A DNA stretch of 43,188 bases from Planctomycetota bacterium (GTDB lineage: Bacteria; Planctomycetota; Phycisphaerae; Tepidisphaerales; Tepidisphaeraceae). This document shows, in pieces, positions 1 through 7,970 of the stretch; the stretch's first letter is position 1; every line of letters begins with the position of its first letter. The stretch lies in assembly GCA_038746835.1 (NCBI GenBank), contig JBCDKH010000008.1, forward strand, positions 1 to 43,188. Reading direction: 5' to 3'. Below the pieces are notes generated by a model. The model saw nothing but the letters and a program-made list of their open reading frames with translations. It was not told where the DNA came from and searched no databases. A program made the translations under genes and the position numbers.

Positions 1-1
1 C

Positions 2-2569
2 GACCCGGCCGAGGTCCCCGACTACCCCGTCGGCACCCAACCCCAGAACGACTACCAGGGCTTCGCCTTCGACTTCGGCCTCAACGAAAGCCCCAACGGT
101 GCAGTCGAATACGGCCTTTCAGGCAGCGGCTCGTTCAACGGCGACCTTGACGGCAAGCTCATCGTCACTCGCTTCAGCGGCAGCGACGACCTCATCGTCC
201 TCGACGTCGACGAGACCGGCGGCATCCGGCAGGGCGTCACCGACATTCCAGGCTTCGACGGCTTCTCCAATCCGCTCGACCTCGCCGAAGGTCCTGGCGG
301 CGTGCTCTATGTCGCACAGTTCGGCGATCGCGAGGGAGAGGTGCCGATGGTCGACCCCAACACACAGCGGATCACGCTGCTCCGACCCGTCGCCGCCGGC
401 GGCGAGGCGAGTGTCGACAGGCGCCGCATCTTCATCGATGCCGCCGCCAACACGTCCGAAGAGCGACCGCTCACCGTCCGCAACCTCGGCACCGAGCCGC
501 TGGTCGTCTCGCCCTACACGCTCGGCCTGACCGGACCCGACAAGGACCTGTTCGAGTTCGTCAACGCCCCGACCCAGGCGACCGCCGTCCAGCCGGGCGA
601 AGAGATCAGCTTCACCGTCCGCTTCAACGCCCCGGCCGGCGCGAGCGACGGCGACACCTTCGAGGCCCTCGCCTTCGTCCGCACCAGCGACCCCGACGCT
701 CCGGAAGTCGGCAGCAGCGTCACCGGCGTCGTCAAGCGCGGCGACGGCGGGGCGAACGAGCCTTCGCTCCAGCAGATCTTCGACTACTACGACCTCGGCA
801 TCACCACCGGCGACCCCGATCCGACAACCACCGAGATCACCCTCAGCCAGCTCGGCGGCCTGTCGACGCAGCTCTTCCAGCCGGCCAACCCCGACAAGCC
901 CGTCGCCATCGACGTCATCGCCAGCTTCAGCCCCGACGGCAACCCCGTCCTCAGCTACGGCTTCTACCAGCCCGGCCGAGGCGAGGCCCAGACCAAGCTC
1001 GGCGAGGTCTTCACCGACCAGGGCCTCGACCCGCTGGTCACCGGACCCGACAAGTTCTTCCCAGGCGGCACCTTCGGCCTCTACGCCAAGAGCCCGGCCT
1101 TCGGCGATGTGATCGGCCCCGGCATCTCCGACACCCGCGGCCGGACCGCTTACTCCGAGGCCGTCCTCAACATTTGGGAACCCACGCCCGGCGAGCGCGA
1201 CAAGGTCGCCGTCTACGAGATTCCCGGCGTCGAGAACGCGCTGGCCGTCAGCTTCGAAGAGTTCGAGTTCGCCGACGACTACAACGACATCGTCCTCGTC
1301 ATGACCAACGTCGAGCCCGCCGCCCAGGCACCAGGCCGACTCGCCGTCACGAGCAACGGCGCCGACGAAGGCCTCGAACGCCTGATCTTCTCCGAGATCG
1401 ATCCCGCCGGGCAAGATCCGAACGCCGCGACGCAGCTCACCCGACAGTCGCGCACGTTCGAACTCGCCAACGCCGGCAACTCATCGCTGACCGTCACCGG
1501 CGTGACCGCGCCGGACGGCTTCGCCGCGACCAACCTCGTCGGCACCTCCCTCACCCCTGGCCAGACCGCCGCCTTCCAGATCGACTTCACCGCCACCAAC
1601 GAGGGCAGCCGACAGGGCATCTACGAAGGCGACATCGTCATCGAACACACCGGCGGCTCCTTCACGCTCCCCGTCGCCGGCTACTGGATGCCCTACAGCG
1701 AGGACAACTCCTTCAGTGGCATGGGCAGCGTCAACGAAGAGCCCATCCTCGACGACATGATCGAGATCCTCGGCCTGACGACCGACGTCGGCACCGAGGC
1801 CGAGCGTCTCACCGGCACGTCCGACCCCGTTGGCGACGAAGTGATCAGCTTCTACTGGCAGGCCGCCCAGCAAGACCTGCCCGTCGAGGTCTACCAGATG
1901 GCCGCCTTCCACAACACCGGCTTTGCCGACCAGATCTTCTGGTTCCCACGCGACGGCTCCACCAGCGAAGCCACCGCGTCGGCCAACAGCGTCTCGATCT
2001 TCCAGCACGACGCCAACGCCGCCCAGAGCTTCCTCCCCGCCATCCGCAACGGCACCGAACCCGCCGCCGGCACATTCGAGCCTGGCGATGAGGTCTTCGG
2101 CTTCCGCGTCGTCAACGAATACAGCGTCGATGACTTCAACGACGACAACTTCGGCTCCGCCGGCGACGACCTGCACCTTTTCCGCTTCTTCCCCGTCAAG
2201 GACAGCCGCGGCCGCATCGTCGAAGACACCTGGCTGGTGACGATGGACTTCACCGGCTTCAACTTCGACTACAACGACAACGTCTACATCGTCAAGAACA
2301 TCGAACCCGCCGACCAGACCCCGTCCCCCGTCGGCGTGACCGCCCAGCGCAACGGCAGCGACGCCACCGTCTACTTCGCCGTGCCGAGCGAGGCCGAACG
2401 CGTCGCCATCTTCCGCAGCGACAACGGCGGGGCGTTCACCCAGCTCACCACCCTCGGCGGCCAGGGCTTCTTCGAACTTGACGGCGTCGACGACGACACG
2501 GTCCTCCGCATCACCACCCTCGACGCCACCGGCAACCCCGGCACTTTCAGCGAAGTACGCCTGGTGTAA
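2..2569 (+). CDS. Large secreted multidomain protein, 3' part (start lies before the window)
   Basis: The reading frame is open from the first bases to a TAA stop, so 855 residues of a longer protein are visible and the start is missing. The first ~125 residues look like the end of a beta-propeller (repeated Asp/Gly turns, LIVTRFSGSDDLIVLD, GVLYVAQFGD). Two Ig-like 'choice-of-anchor D' type domains follow (about residues 135-245 and 455-560), recognisable by LTVRNLGTEPL and by phrases on averaged values and differences. Each is followed by a region with an Asp-rich DYND motif (DDYNDIVLVMTN and FDYNDNVYIVKN), resembling DUF4114-like modules. The last ~80 residues are fibronectin-III-like. There is no PEP-CTERM or LPXTG tail. 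It probably acts outside the cell, perhaps in adhesion or carbohydrate binding. Domain names are from memory of family style, and no catalytic residue can be assigned. Confidence 0.75.
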   Translation, partial: DPAEVPDYPVGTQPQNDYQGFAFDFGLNESPNGAVEYGLSGSGSFNGDLDGKLIVTRFSGSDDLIVLDVDETGGIRQGVTDIPGFDGFSNPLDLAEGPGGVLYVAQFGDREGEVPMVDPNTQRITLLRPVAAGGEASVDRRRIFIDAAANTSEERPLTVRNLGTEPLVVSPYTLGLTGPDKDLFEFVNAPTQATAVQPGEEISFTVRFNAPAGASDGDTFEALAFVRTSDPDAPEVGSSVTGVVKRGDGGANEPSLQQIFDYYDLGITTGDPDPTTTEITLSQLGGLSTQLFQPANPDKPVAIDVIASFSPDGNPVLSYGFYQPGRGEAQTKLGEVFTDQGLDPLVTGPDKFFPGGTFGLYAKSPAFGDVIGPGISDTRGRTAYSEAVLNIWEPTPGERDKVAVYEIPGVENALAVSFEEFEFADDYNDIVLVMTNVEPAAQAPGRLAVTSNGADEGLERLIFSEIDPAGQDPNAATQLTRQSRTFELANAGNSSLTVTGVTAPDGFAATNLVGTSLTPGQTAAFQIDFTATNEGSRQGIYEGDIVIEHTGGSFTLPVAGYWMPYSEDNSFSGMGSVNEEPILDDMIEILGLTTDVGTEAERLTGTSDPVGDEVISFYWQAAQQDLPVEVYQMAAFHNTGFADQIFWFPRDGSTSEATASANSVSIFQHDANAAQSFLPAIRNGTEPAAGTFEPGDEVFGFRVVNEYSVDDFNDDNFGSAGDDLHLFRFFPVKDSRGRIVEDTWLVTMDFTGFNFDYNDNVYIVKNIEPADQTPSPVGVTAQRNGSDATVYFAVPSEAERVAIFRSDNGGAFTQLTTLGGQGFFELDGVDDDTVLRITTLDATGNPGTFSEVRLV

Positions 2570-2640
2570 TGCGCGACAGAATGGCAGAAAGCAAAAAGAG
2601 GCCTGCGTTACACCGCTTGGGACACGTCGAGCGGCGGTTG

Positions 2641-3333
2641 TCACTCGCCAGGCAGCAGGTCGGGGCGGCGGGCGCGGGTGCGGGTGAGGCGTTGGGCGTG
2701 GCGCCAGGCGTTGATCTTGGCGTGGTCGCCGGACATGAGGATGTCGGGGACGGAGCGGCCGCGCCATTCGCGGGGGCGGGTGTACTGCGGGCCTTCGAGC
2801 AGGCGATCGACGTCGGGGGCGAAGCTGTCCTGGCGTGGGCCGTCGTCGTGGCCGAGGACGCCGGGGATGAGGCGGACGACGGCGTCGATGAGCACGAGGG
2901 CCGGCAGCTCGCCACCGCTGGTGACGAAGTCGCCGAGGCTGACTTCCTCCAGCTCGTACTCCTCGACGAAGCGCTCGTCGTAGCCCTCGTAGTGGGTCGC
3001 GACAATCAGCAGGCGATCTTCCGTCGCGAGCTGGTCGACGAACGGCTGATCGAGGCGTCGGCCGACGGGCGAGAGAATCAGCCGGCGGGCTGGCATCGGA
3101 TCGACGGCCAATGCAGCATCCGTTGCGGCGGCGAGCACCTGCGGCATCATGACCATGCCGGGGCCGCCGCCGAAAGGGCGATCGTCGACTTTCTGGTAGT
3201 TCCCCTCGCCAAAGTCACGAATGTCGGTGACGTGGTACGTTACAAGCCCCTTTTCGGCGGCCCGCTTGGGAATGCTCGTGCCGAGTACGGCCGAGTGCAG
3301 TTCTGGAAACAGACTGACCAGATCGATCCGCAT
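2641..3333 (-). CDS. trmD: tRNA (guanine-37-N1)-methyltransferase TrmD
   Basis: This 230-residue protein has the family's full length (SPOUT, trefoil-knot fold). It methylates N1 of G37 in tRNAs with a G at position 36, using S-adenosylmethionine, and so prevents +1 frameshifting. Visible marks are the N-terminal MRIDLVSLFPE, the GGGPGMVM loop, THYEGYDERF, SLGDFVTSGGELPA (the loop with the proposed catalytic Asp) and the C-terminal GPQYTRPREWRG. It lies 8 bases after rpsP on the same strand, matching the conserved rpsP-(rimM)-trmD operon, but rimM is absent here and no rplS follows. The call is secure. The C-terminal tail is short and Arg-rich. Confidence 0.97.
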   Translation of the reverse strand: MRIDLVSLFPELHSAVLGTSIPKRAAEKGLVTYHVTDIRDFGEGNYQKVDDRPFGGGPGMVMMPQVLAAATDAALAVDPMPARRLILSPVGRRLDQPFVDQLATEDRLLIVATHYEGYDERFVEEYELEEVSLGDFVTSGGELPALVLIDAVVRLIPGVLGHDDGPRQDSFAPDVDRLLEGPQYTRPREWRGRSVPDILMSGDHAKINAWRHAQRLTRTRARRPDLLPGE

Positions 3334-3341
3334 CGCGGCGG

Positions 3342-3701
3342 CTATTCCGCCTTGGCCTCTTCGGCAGCCTCGGCCTTCGCTTCACCACCCTCGGCGGCTT
3401 CCTCACCCTCGGGCTTCTTGGGCTTGCCGGGCTTGGGCAGGCGGAGCATCTTGTGCTCAAGACCGGCCTTCTTGAGGAGGCTGCTGACGGTCTCGCTCGG
3501 GATCGCGCCCGTGTCGAGCCACTTCTTGGTGGCTTCGAGGTCGCAGACGAACTGCTTGCTCTCGTCCGTCGCGACCGGGTCGAAGTGGCCCAGCTGCTCC
3601 AGAGCACGGCCGTCACGCTTGTCGCGATCCGTCATCGCCTGAACCCGGTAGAACGGGCGGTGCGTCCGGCCCATGCGCTTGAGACGAATCTTGACGGCCA
3701 T
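3342..3701 (-). CDS. rpsP: 30S ribosomal protein S16
   Basis: Small-subunit protein S16, needed for 30S assembly. The first ~80 residues are canonical: MAVKIRLKRMGRTHRPFYRV at the start, then ALEQLGHFDP and the helix KKWLDTGAIPSETV. The remaining ~35 residues are a Lys/Pro/Glu/Ala-rich tail (KPGKPKKPEGEE and so on), a common low-complexity extension in this protein and probably disordered. It is the first gene of a two-gene unit with trmD. No clear Shine-Dalgarno sequence is visible upstream of the ATG. The 5' region faces the yraN gene divergently. Confidence 0.97.
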   Translation of the reverse strand: MAVKIRLKRMGRTHRPFYRVQAMTDRDKRDGRALEQLGHFDPVATDESKQFVCDLEATKKWLDTGAIPSETVSSLLKKAGLEHKMLRLPKPGKPKKPEGEEAAEGGEAKAEAAEEAKAE

Positions 3702-3846
3702 CTGGAAAGAGCGTGCGTGTCTGGAGGAAAGCGAGCGTGCAGTCGATGGCCGACGGAGCTTCCGTCAGCCGGGCCGGCAGTCTAGGCGACGTCTGCTGCC
3801 GGGCAACCGGCTTGGCGAGGCGGCCGGCCGACGGTACAAGCGACGC

Positions 3847-4248
3847 GTGCTGTTCGGCCGACTCGTCCGCTGGCTCGACCGTGGGCCGGCCTTCCGCGAC
3901 CCACGCCACGGGCTTGGACGGCAGGGCGAACGGCTTGCCGAGCAACACCTGCGGAAGCAGGGCCTCGCGATCCTCGCCCGCAACTGGCGGTGCCATCTGG
4001 GCGAGATCGACCTCATCGCACGCGACGGCGACGTGCTGGTCTTCGTCGAGGTCAAGACCCGCAGCGATCTTGGGAGCGATCCGGAGGAGCGGGTAAACGA
4101 GGCCAAGCGACGGCAGATCCGCAAGGTCGCCGGTGCGTACGTCGCGAGGCTGCGCGAGGAGCCGCTGATCCGGTTCGACGTCGTGGCCGTCGTGCTGCTT
4201 CCGGGCGAGAAGCCGGTCGTGCGTCACCACGAGGACGACTTCGTGTGA
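3847..4248 (+). CDS. yraN: YraN/UPF0102 family nuclease-fold protein
   Basis: The predicted product of 133 residues fits the UPF0102 family (about 110-130 residues). The core has the family signature GRQGERLAEQHL, then GEIDLIARDGD and FVEVKTR, which is the restriction-endonuclease-like arrangement of acidic residues and Lys. The function is not firmly known; a role in DNA processing or recombination has been proposed for the family. The GTG start at 3847 was chosen because a longer frame reaching 3673 would overlap rpsP and add ~58 residues of Arg-rich sequence unlike the family. A start a few codons later is also possible. The stop abuts the stop of the converging DUF368 gene with no spacer. 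Confidence 0.88.
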   Translation: MLFGRLVRWLDRGPAFRDPRHGLGRQGERLAEQHLRKQGLAILARNWRCHLGEIDLIARDGDVLVFVEVKTRSDLGSDPEERVNEAKRRQIRKVAGAYVARLREEPLIRFDVVAVVLLPGEKPVVRHHEDDFV

Positions 4249-5208
4249 CTACGACGCGGGCGCGTCCTTCGCAGCCTTCTCACGTGGCTCGAGCAGCGTG
4301 AGGGCAAAGACGGCACCGAACCCGATGAGAAAGGCCAGCGTGCCGGTCGCGTAGTCGCTGCCGGTGCTGGCGTTGTTGAAGGGCCAGATCGCCAGGGTGC
4401 TTCCCCAGAGGACGCCCAGCAGTGCACCGCCCATCAGTCGAGGGTGGTTGGCGAGCATCCACTTGAGGGCGTTGGAGAGCACGACGAGCGACACGATCGC
4501 CGCGACGCCGACGGGGACAAGCACCCAGAGGGCGTCGACGACGTCGGCCGATCCGCCGCCGGTCAGGCCGTCTTTGAGCAGGCTGACGGCGCCGGTCACG
4601 TGCTCGTACCGGCCCAGCACGAGCAGCATGTGTGCGCCGCTAATGCCCGGCAGGACCATCGCGCTCATCGCCAGCGTCCCGCCGGCGAGGTCGCGCGGGA
4701 TGCTCGGTTGCGGCCGGAACTCCTCGGTCTCGCGCAGCGCGCTGGCGGCTTCCTTGGCCTCCGAGTCCTGCGTGGCGGCGATGACGATCATCACCGCCAG
4801 GCCGGCGAGGAATGCGACGACGATCGCGGGCTTGATCGGCCTCTTCAGCGGACCGGCCATCTTCCACAGCGGGCCTGTGCCGGCGAGCGTCATGCCGATG
4901 AAGAGGCTGTACATCAATGTCCGCCGCTCGCGCACCAGGTCGCTCATCACGCCCGCCAGCCCGACGACCAGCACGGCCGCCGACGCGACGAGGATCGCGA
5001 GGAAGACGACGCGGCTCCTGGTGAACTTGCCCCGGCTCACGCCCGCGGCCGCGTCGACGAAGCGGTCGTAAACGCCCATCACCAGCACCATCGTCCCGCC
5101 GCTGACGCCCGGCACGAGGTTCGCCAGGCCCATCAACCCGCCGGCGATGCCGGTGCGGACGACGGGCGGCATGTCGGACGGTTCGGCAGCGTCGGCCGGT
5201 GTGCTCAT
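4249..5208 (-). CDS. DUF368 (PopT-type) polyprenyl-phosphate transporter family membrane protein
   Basis: A 319-residue integral membrane protein with about eight to nine hydrophobic segments. It carries the two inverted family motifs, ANLVPGVSGGTM near residue 30 and MVLPGISGAHMLLVLGRYE near residue 205. DUF368 proteins have been linked to recycling of undecaprenyl phosphate across the cytoplasmic membrane (the PopT group), which would support peptidoglycan and other envelope synthesis; assigning that substrate here is inference from the family. It is the second gene of a unit with the small membrane protein at 5217-5447, 8 bases downstream of it. Its 3' end abuts yraN tail to tail. Confidence 0.88.
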   Translation of the reverse strand: MSTPADAAEPSDMPPVVRTGIAGGLMGLANLVPGVSGGTMVLVMGVYDRFVDAAAGVSRGKFTRSRVVFLAILVASAAVLVVGLAGVMSDLVRERRTLMYSLFIGMTLAGTGPLWKMAGPLKRPIKPAIVVAFLAGLAVMIVIAATQDSEAKEAASALRETEEFRPQPSIPRDLAGGTLAMSAMVLPGISGAHMLLVLGRYEHVTGAVSLLKDGLTGGGSADVVDALWVLVPVGVAAIVSLVVLSNALKWMLANHPRLMGGALLGVLWGSTLAIWPFNNASTGSDYATGTLAFLIGFGAVFALTLLEPREKAAKDAPAS

Positions 5209-5216
5209 GTTGCAGG

Positions 5217-5447
5217 TTATCGACGGGCCGTCAGCTTCAGCAAAAGCAGCAGGAAGACGACCGTCAGCGAAATCTGCATGCCCACGCCCGCCAGCTTCAG
5301 GATCGCCGGCACGTCGCTGAACGCTCCGAAGGTGTTGGCAATGACCAGCAGCACCTTGGCGATGATGATCGCCCAGAACAGCCGCATCATCTTCCGCCGC
5401 TGCTCCCGCTCGGCAGCGTGTGCGTCGTAAGGCAGGGGATCAGGCAC
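5217..5447 (-). CDS. Small two-helix membrane protein, unknown function
   Basis: A 76-residue protein with a GTG start. The N-terminus is charged and Arg-rich (AEREQRRKMMR). Two hydrophobic stretches follow, about residues 23-40 and 52-72, and the protein ends in KLTARR. It sits directly upstream of the DUF368 transporter with an 8-base spacer, so the two are probably co-transcribed and it may assist the transporter. I do not recognise the family. It is judged real because it fits between neighbours, has good membrane-protein composition and leaves no overlap. Confidence 0.65.
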   Translation of the reverse strand: MPDPLPYDAHAAEREQRRKMMRLFWAIIIAKVLLVIANTFGAFSDVPAILKLAGVGMQISLTVVFLLLLLKLTARR

Positions 5448-5519
5448 GCTTCAACTTAGGTCGTCCAACCTCCGTTGCGAACGACGTGCATCGAGCGGCG
5501 CATCTGTTAGCTTGACGTG

Positions 5520-6299
5520 ATGGGCGTGGAAGAAACACCCGGCGGCGACCCGATCCATCGCTACAGCGGCGTCCCAATCGAAAGCGAGCCAGAGCTCTCG
5601 ACAGGTGATGGAGGGCTGATGGATGCGTTGGACAGCCATTTGGACACCTGCTTTCCCGGTGTGCCGAGGCAGGTCTTTCACGAGCTGATCTCTCCGACGA
5701 TTCACCTTGACATCCACATCGTCCCACCAAACGAGAAGATTGACGCGTTTACGTGTGTGACAACAGGCATGGCTGAGCGTCCGATGAGTTTTCCGCCGGG
5801 TGCTCGTGGTTTGTACGGCGGTGGTCGCTATGCGGAGCTAGTCACTCTGCTTCCGTCGGATTGGCCGCTCTTTGACGACTTTGACCCAGAGAAGTCAATG
5901 GCGTTCGACGAGGCGAAAGAGTCTTTCTTCTGGCCTTTGCATGGCCTCAAATGGTTGCCACGCTTTGCCCACGAACACGGCGCATGGTTCTGGGACGGCC
6001 ACACCATTCCAAACGGCGATCCAGCCGAGCCGATTGAGGACACGAACTTCATCGGGCTGATGCTCGTCGATGCCAGCATTGCGGCAAACCTTCCGGAACA
6101 GTTCTCACGCTTCACCGCAGGCGATCGCGACGTCCAGCTACTTCTGGTCATGCCGCTCACAGAAGGCGAGATGGACTTCAAGCTTCAGAAAGGTGCTAAC
6201 GAGCTACTCGATCGGCTCATCGAAGCTGACGTCGGCGTGGTGATCGATGCAAAGCGCAAGTCGGCGATCCAGAAGCGGTCGCGCTGGTGGCCCTTTTGA
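5520..6299 (+). CDS. Suppressor-of-fused (SUFU) domain protein
   Basis: A 259-residue cytoplasmic protein. HLDIHIVPP followed by VTTGMAERPM, then YAELVTLLPSDWPL and the C-terminal LLLVMPLTEGEMDFKLQKG, form the recognisable bacterial SUFU-domain pattern. In bacteria this domain is often an immunity protein of polymorphic toxin systems or a stand-alone protein of unknown role; no toxin gene lies beside it here. ATG at 5520 was chosen over the GTG three bases earlier; both are in frame. The codon choice looks less G+C-extreme than in flanking housekeeping genes, which may hint at later acquisition. It is divergent from the small membrane protein at 5217-5447 and convergent with the gene at 6462-7913. 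Confidence 0.85.
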   Translation: MGVEETPGGDPIHRYSGVPIESEPELSTGDGGLMDALDSHLDTCFPGVPRQVFHELISPTIHLDIHIVPPNEKIDAFTCVTTGMAERPMSFPPGARGLYGGGRYAELVTLLPSDWPLFDDFDPEKSMAFDEAKESFFWPLHGLKWLPRFAHEHGAWFWDGHTIPNGDPAEPIEDTNFIGLMLVDASIAANLPEQFSRFTAGDRDVQLLLVMPLTEGEMDFKLQKGANELLDRLIEADVGVVIDAKRKSAIQKRSRWWPF

Positions 6300-6461
6300 G
6301 GGGTTAATCGGTCGCACCGGTGCGTGCCGACGAGCCGTTCTCGGGTTCGTAACCGCGCCCGACAATCGCCGCAAGATGCACGCCGACTCCTTTCGGCAGC
6401 TTGGGCGTCGTAAGCCGGGCAGTTGGGCATCCCTGACGTGAGCTCGAATTGGTGCGTCTGC

Positions 6462-7913
6462 TCAGTTCGGGACTGCGACGGCGACAACTTCATCCCAACC
6501 CATCGCTTCGAGTTCCTCGCGTGTTGCGGATGGCAACAAACGCAATCGGTCGGTTTTGCTGAAGCCATCATGATCGACCCCATCGCCGCCGACGGTCCAG
6601 ACGAGGCCGCGCTGTTGGTCGTAGCGGACGGTTGCATCGACGGTCATCACATCCGGCGGGACGAAGGGCAGGTACTCGGGGACAAGCGCTTCGAGCGTGG
6701 GTGGCACGGCGTCGTGATCCGCTCGATACAACGCGATCGCCAGTGCGACCGCAGTCCGGTGCCGGTCGTTCTGCGCTTCGAAGTGCGACTTGGCAATGGG
6801 CCGGAATCGTGGAAGCAGTTTCGACGCGAGATCAAATTTCATGCGGTTGTCACTGATCCTTGTTGCGACAGCCTCGTGTTGCTCGACCAGCTCGCGCGCA
6901 GCGGGCCAACGCTTCTGCTTCCCGATGTCCAACAGCGGGAGCATCGCGTCGACGAGCACTTCACCCGAACCGCCCGCGGTGGCAATCAGCCGCAGCTGGT
7001 TGCCGAGGTCCCAGTAATCTGGAGGAGCTTGGCCCGCGAGCAACTGGTCGACGGTGTGCTGCTGGAACAGGATCCCAGCCTCCATGATGCCGTTCCACTG
7101 ACGTTCCCCGGCACTTCGATCGAGCAGTGCATCAACAAACGCCCGAGCCTCCTTTGGTTCGATCCCGTCAGGGCCGAACTCGAGATGGGGAAGAGCGCGT
7201 CCCAACGTCTCCGCTGCCGTGCCTGCCATGCCCAGCCCGGTCAAGTGTGAGGGTGTTGACGGATGAGAAGTCGACAGCGACTCGGCAACTGCAAACAGCC
7301 GTCGTGCGGATACAAACGCTTCGACACTCTTGCCGTTCTCGGTGTGGATCAGCGTCTGCCACGCGAGCGGTTGCTCAAGCGATCGCACGTCACTGAGATG
7401 CACTAGAAGAACGTCGATCAGGAACGTGATCTCTGGATCGTCCCAGCGAACTCCGAAGTCGGCGATCATTCGGTCGACGGCGGGGCGTGCGACACCGTCG
7501 AGAGCATCGAGCTCACTCAGCGCGGCCAAGTAGGGCGCGTGCGCTTCGGCAACCTGGTCCCAAGTGAAGCGGAAGTCGCTTTCGATAATCGAAGGCAATG
7601 GCCGTTCGCCGGGGAGCAGCGGATAGAAGAAGGCGTCGAAAGCTTGAAGTCCTTTCCAGCGGTCGACAGCCTCTTGATCGATCTGCTTCATCGCCTCAAC
7701 CGCCGCCATGATCGGCACAGCCGCGTTCAGGCGATCGTCGACAGCTGTGTACTTGGCGTCGAACGCCGCCGGCGTCAATGGCAGCCCACGATCGCGGAGC
7801 GGCTGTCTCGCCTCAACGAGTTGCTCCCTCGCCTCCACGATGAACGGAGCATCTTGAAGTGCTGCCGAGGTGGGCAACGCCAACGCCAACATTAGGAGAC
7901 CGGATCGCCACAT
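6462..7913 (-). CDS. Secreted hypothetical protein with planctomycete-style C-terminal segment
   Basis: A predicted 483-residue protein starting with a short signal peptide (MWRSGLLMLALALPTSAA, cleavage near residue 18-20). The open frame continues ~220 residues further upstream, but that part is antisense to icd and lacks protein-like character, so the ATG at 7913 just before the signal peptide is preferred. The middle is mostly helical and Leu/Ala-rich, without a motif I know. The last ~110 residues contain ALAIALYRADHDAVPPTLE, LVPEYLPFVPPD and GLVWTVGGDGVDHDG, a segment I associate with many planctomycete secreted or pseudopilin-like proteins. Function unknown. It is divergent from icd, with 57 bases between the starts. 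Confidence 0.75.
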   Translation of the reverse strand: MWRSGLLMLALALPTSAALQDAPFIVEAREQLVEARQPLRDRGLPLTPAAFDAKYTAVDDRLNAAVPIMAAVEAMKQIDQEAVDRWKGLQAFDAFFYPLLPGERPLPSIIESDFRFTWDQVAEAHAPYLAALSELDALDGVARPAVDRMIADFGVRWDDPEITFLIDVLLVHLSDVRSLEQPLAWQTLIHTENGKSVEAFVSARRLFAVAESLSTSHPSTPSHLTGLGMAGTAAETLGRALPHLEFGPDGIEPKEARAFVDALLDRSAGERQWNGIMEAGILFQQHTVDQLLAGQAPPDYWDLGNQLRLIATAGGSGEVLVDAMLPLLDIGKQKRWPAARELVEQHEAVATRISDNRMKFDLASKLLPRFRPIAKSHFEAQNDRHRTAVALAIALYRADHDAVPPTLEALVPEYLPFVPPDVMTVDATVRYDQQRGLVWTVGGDGVDHDGFSKTDRLRLLPSATREELEAMGWDEVVAVAVPN

Positions 7914-7970
7914 GCAGACATCGTCTCCAAGACGTTCCACGATTCCAACCCTCTGTCCTACATTCGCCGC

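Noticed and set aside
6300-6461. Possible tRNA or small RNA in the gap after the SUFU gene
   Set aside because: No cloverleaf pairing or strong hairpin could be drawn; nothing supported.
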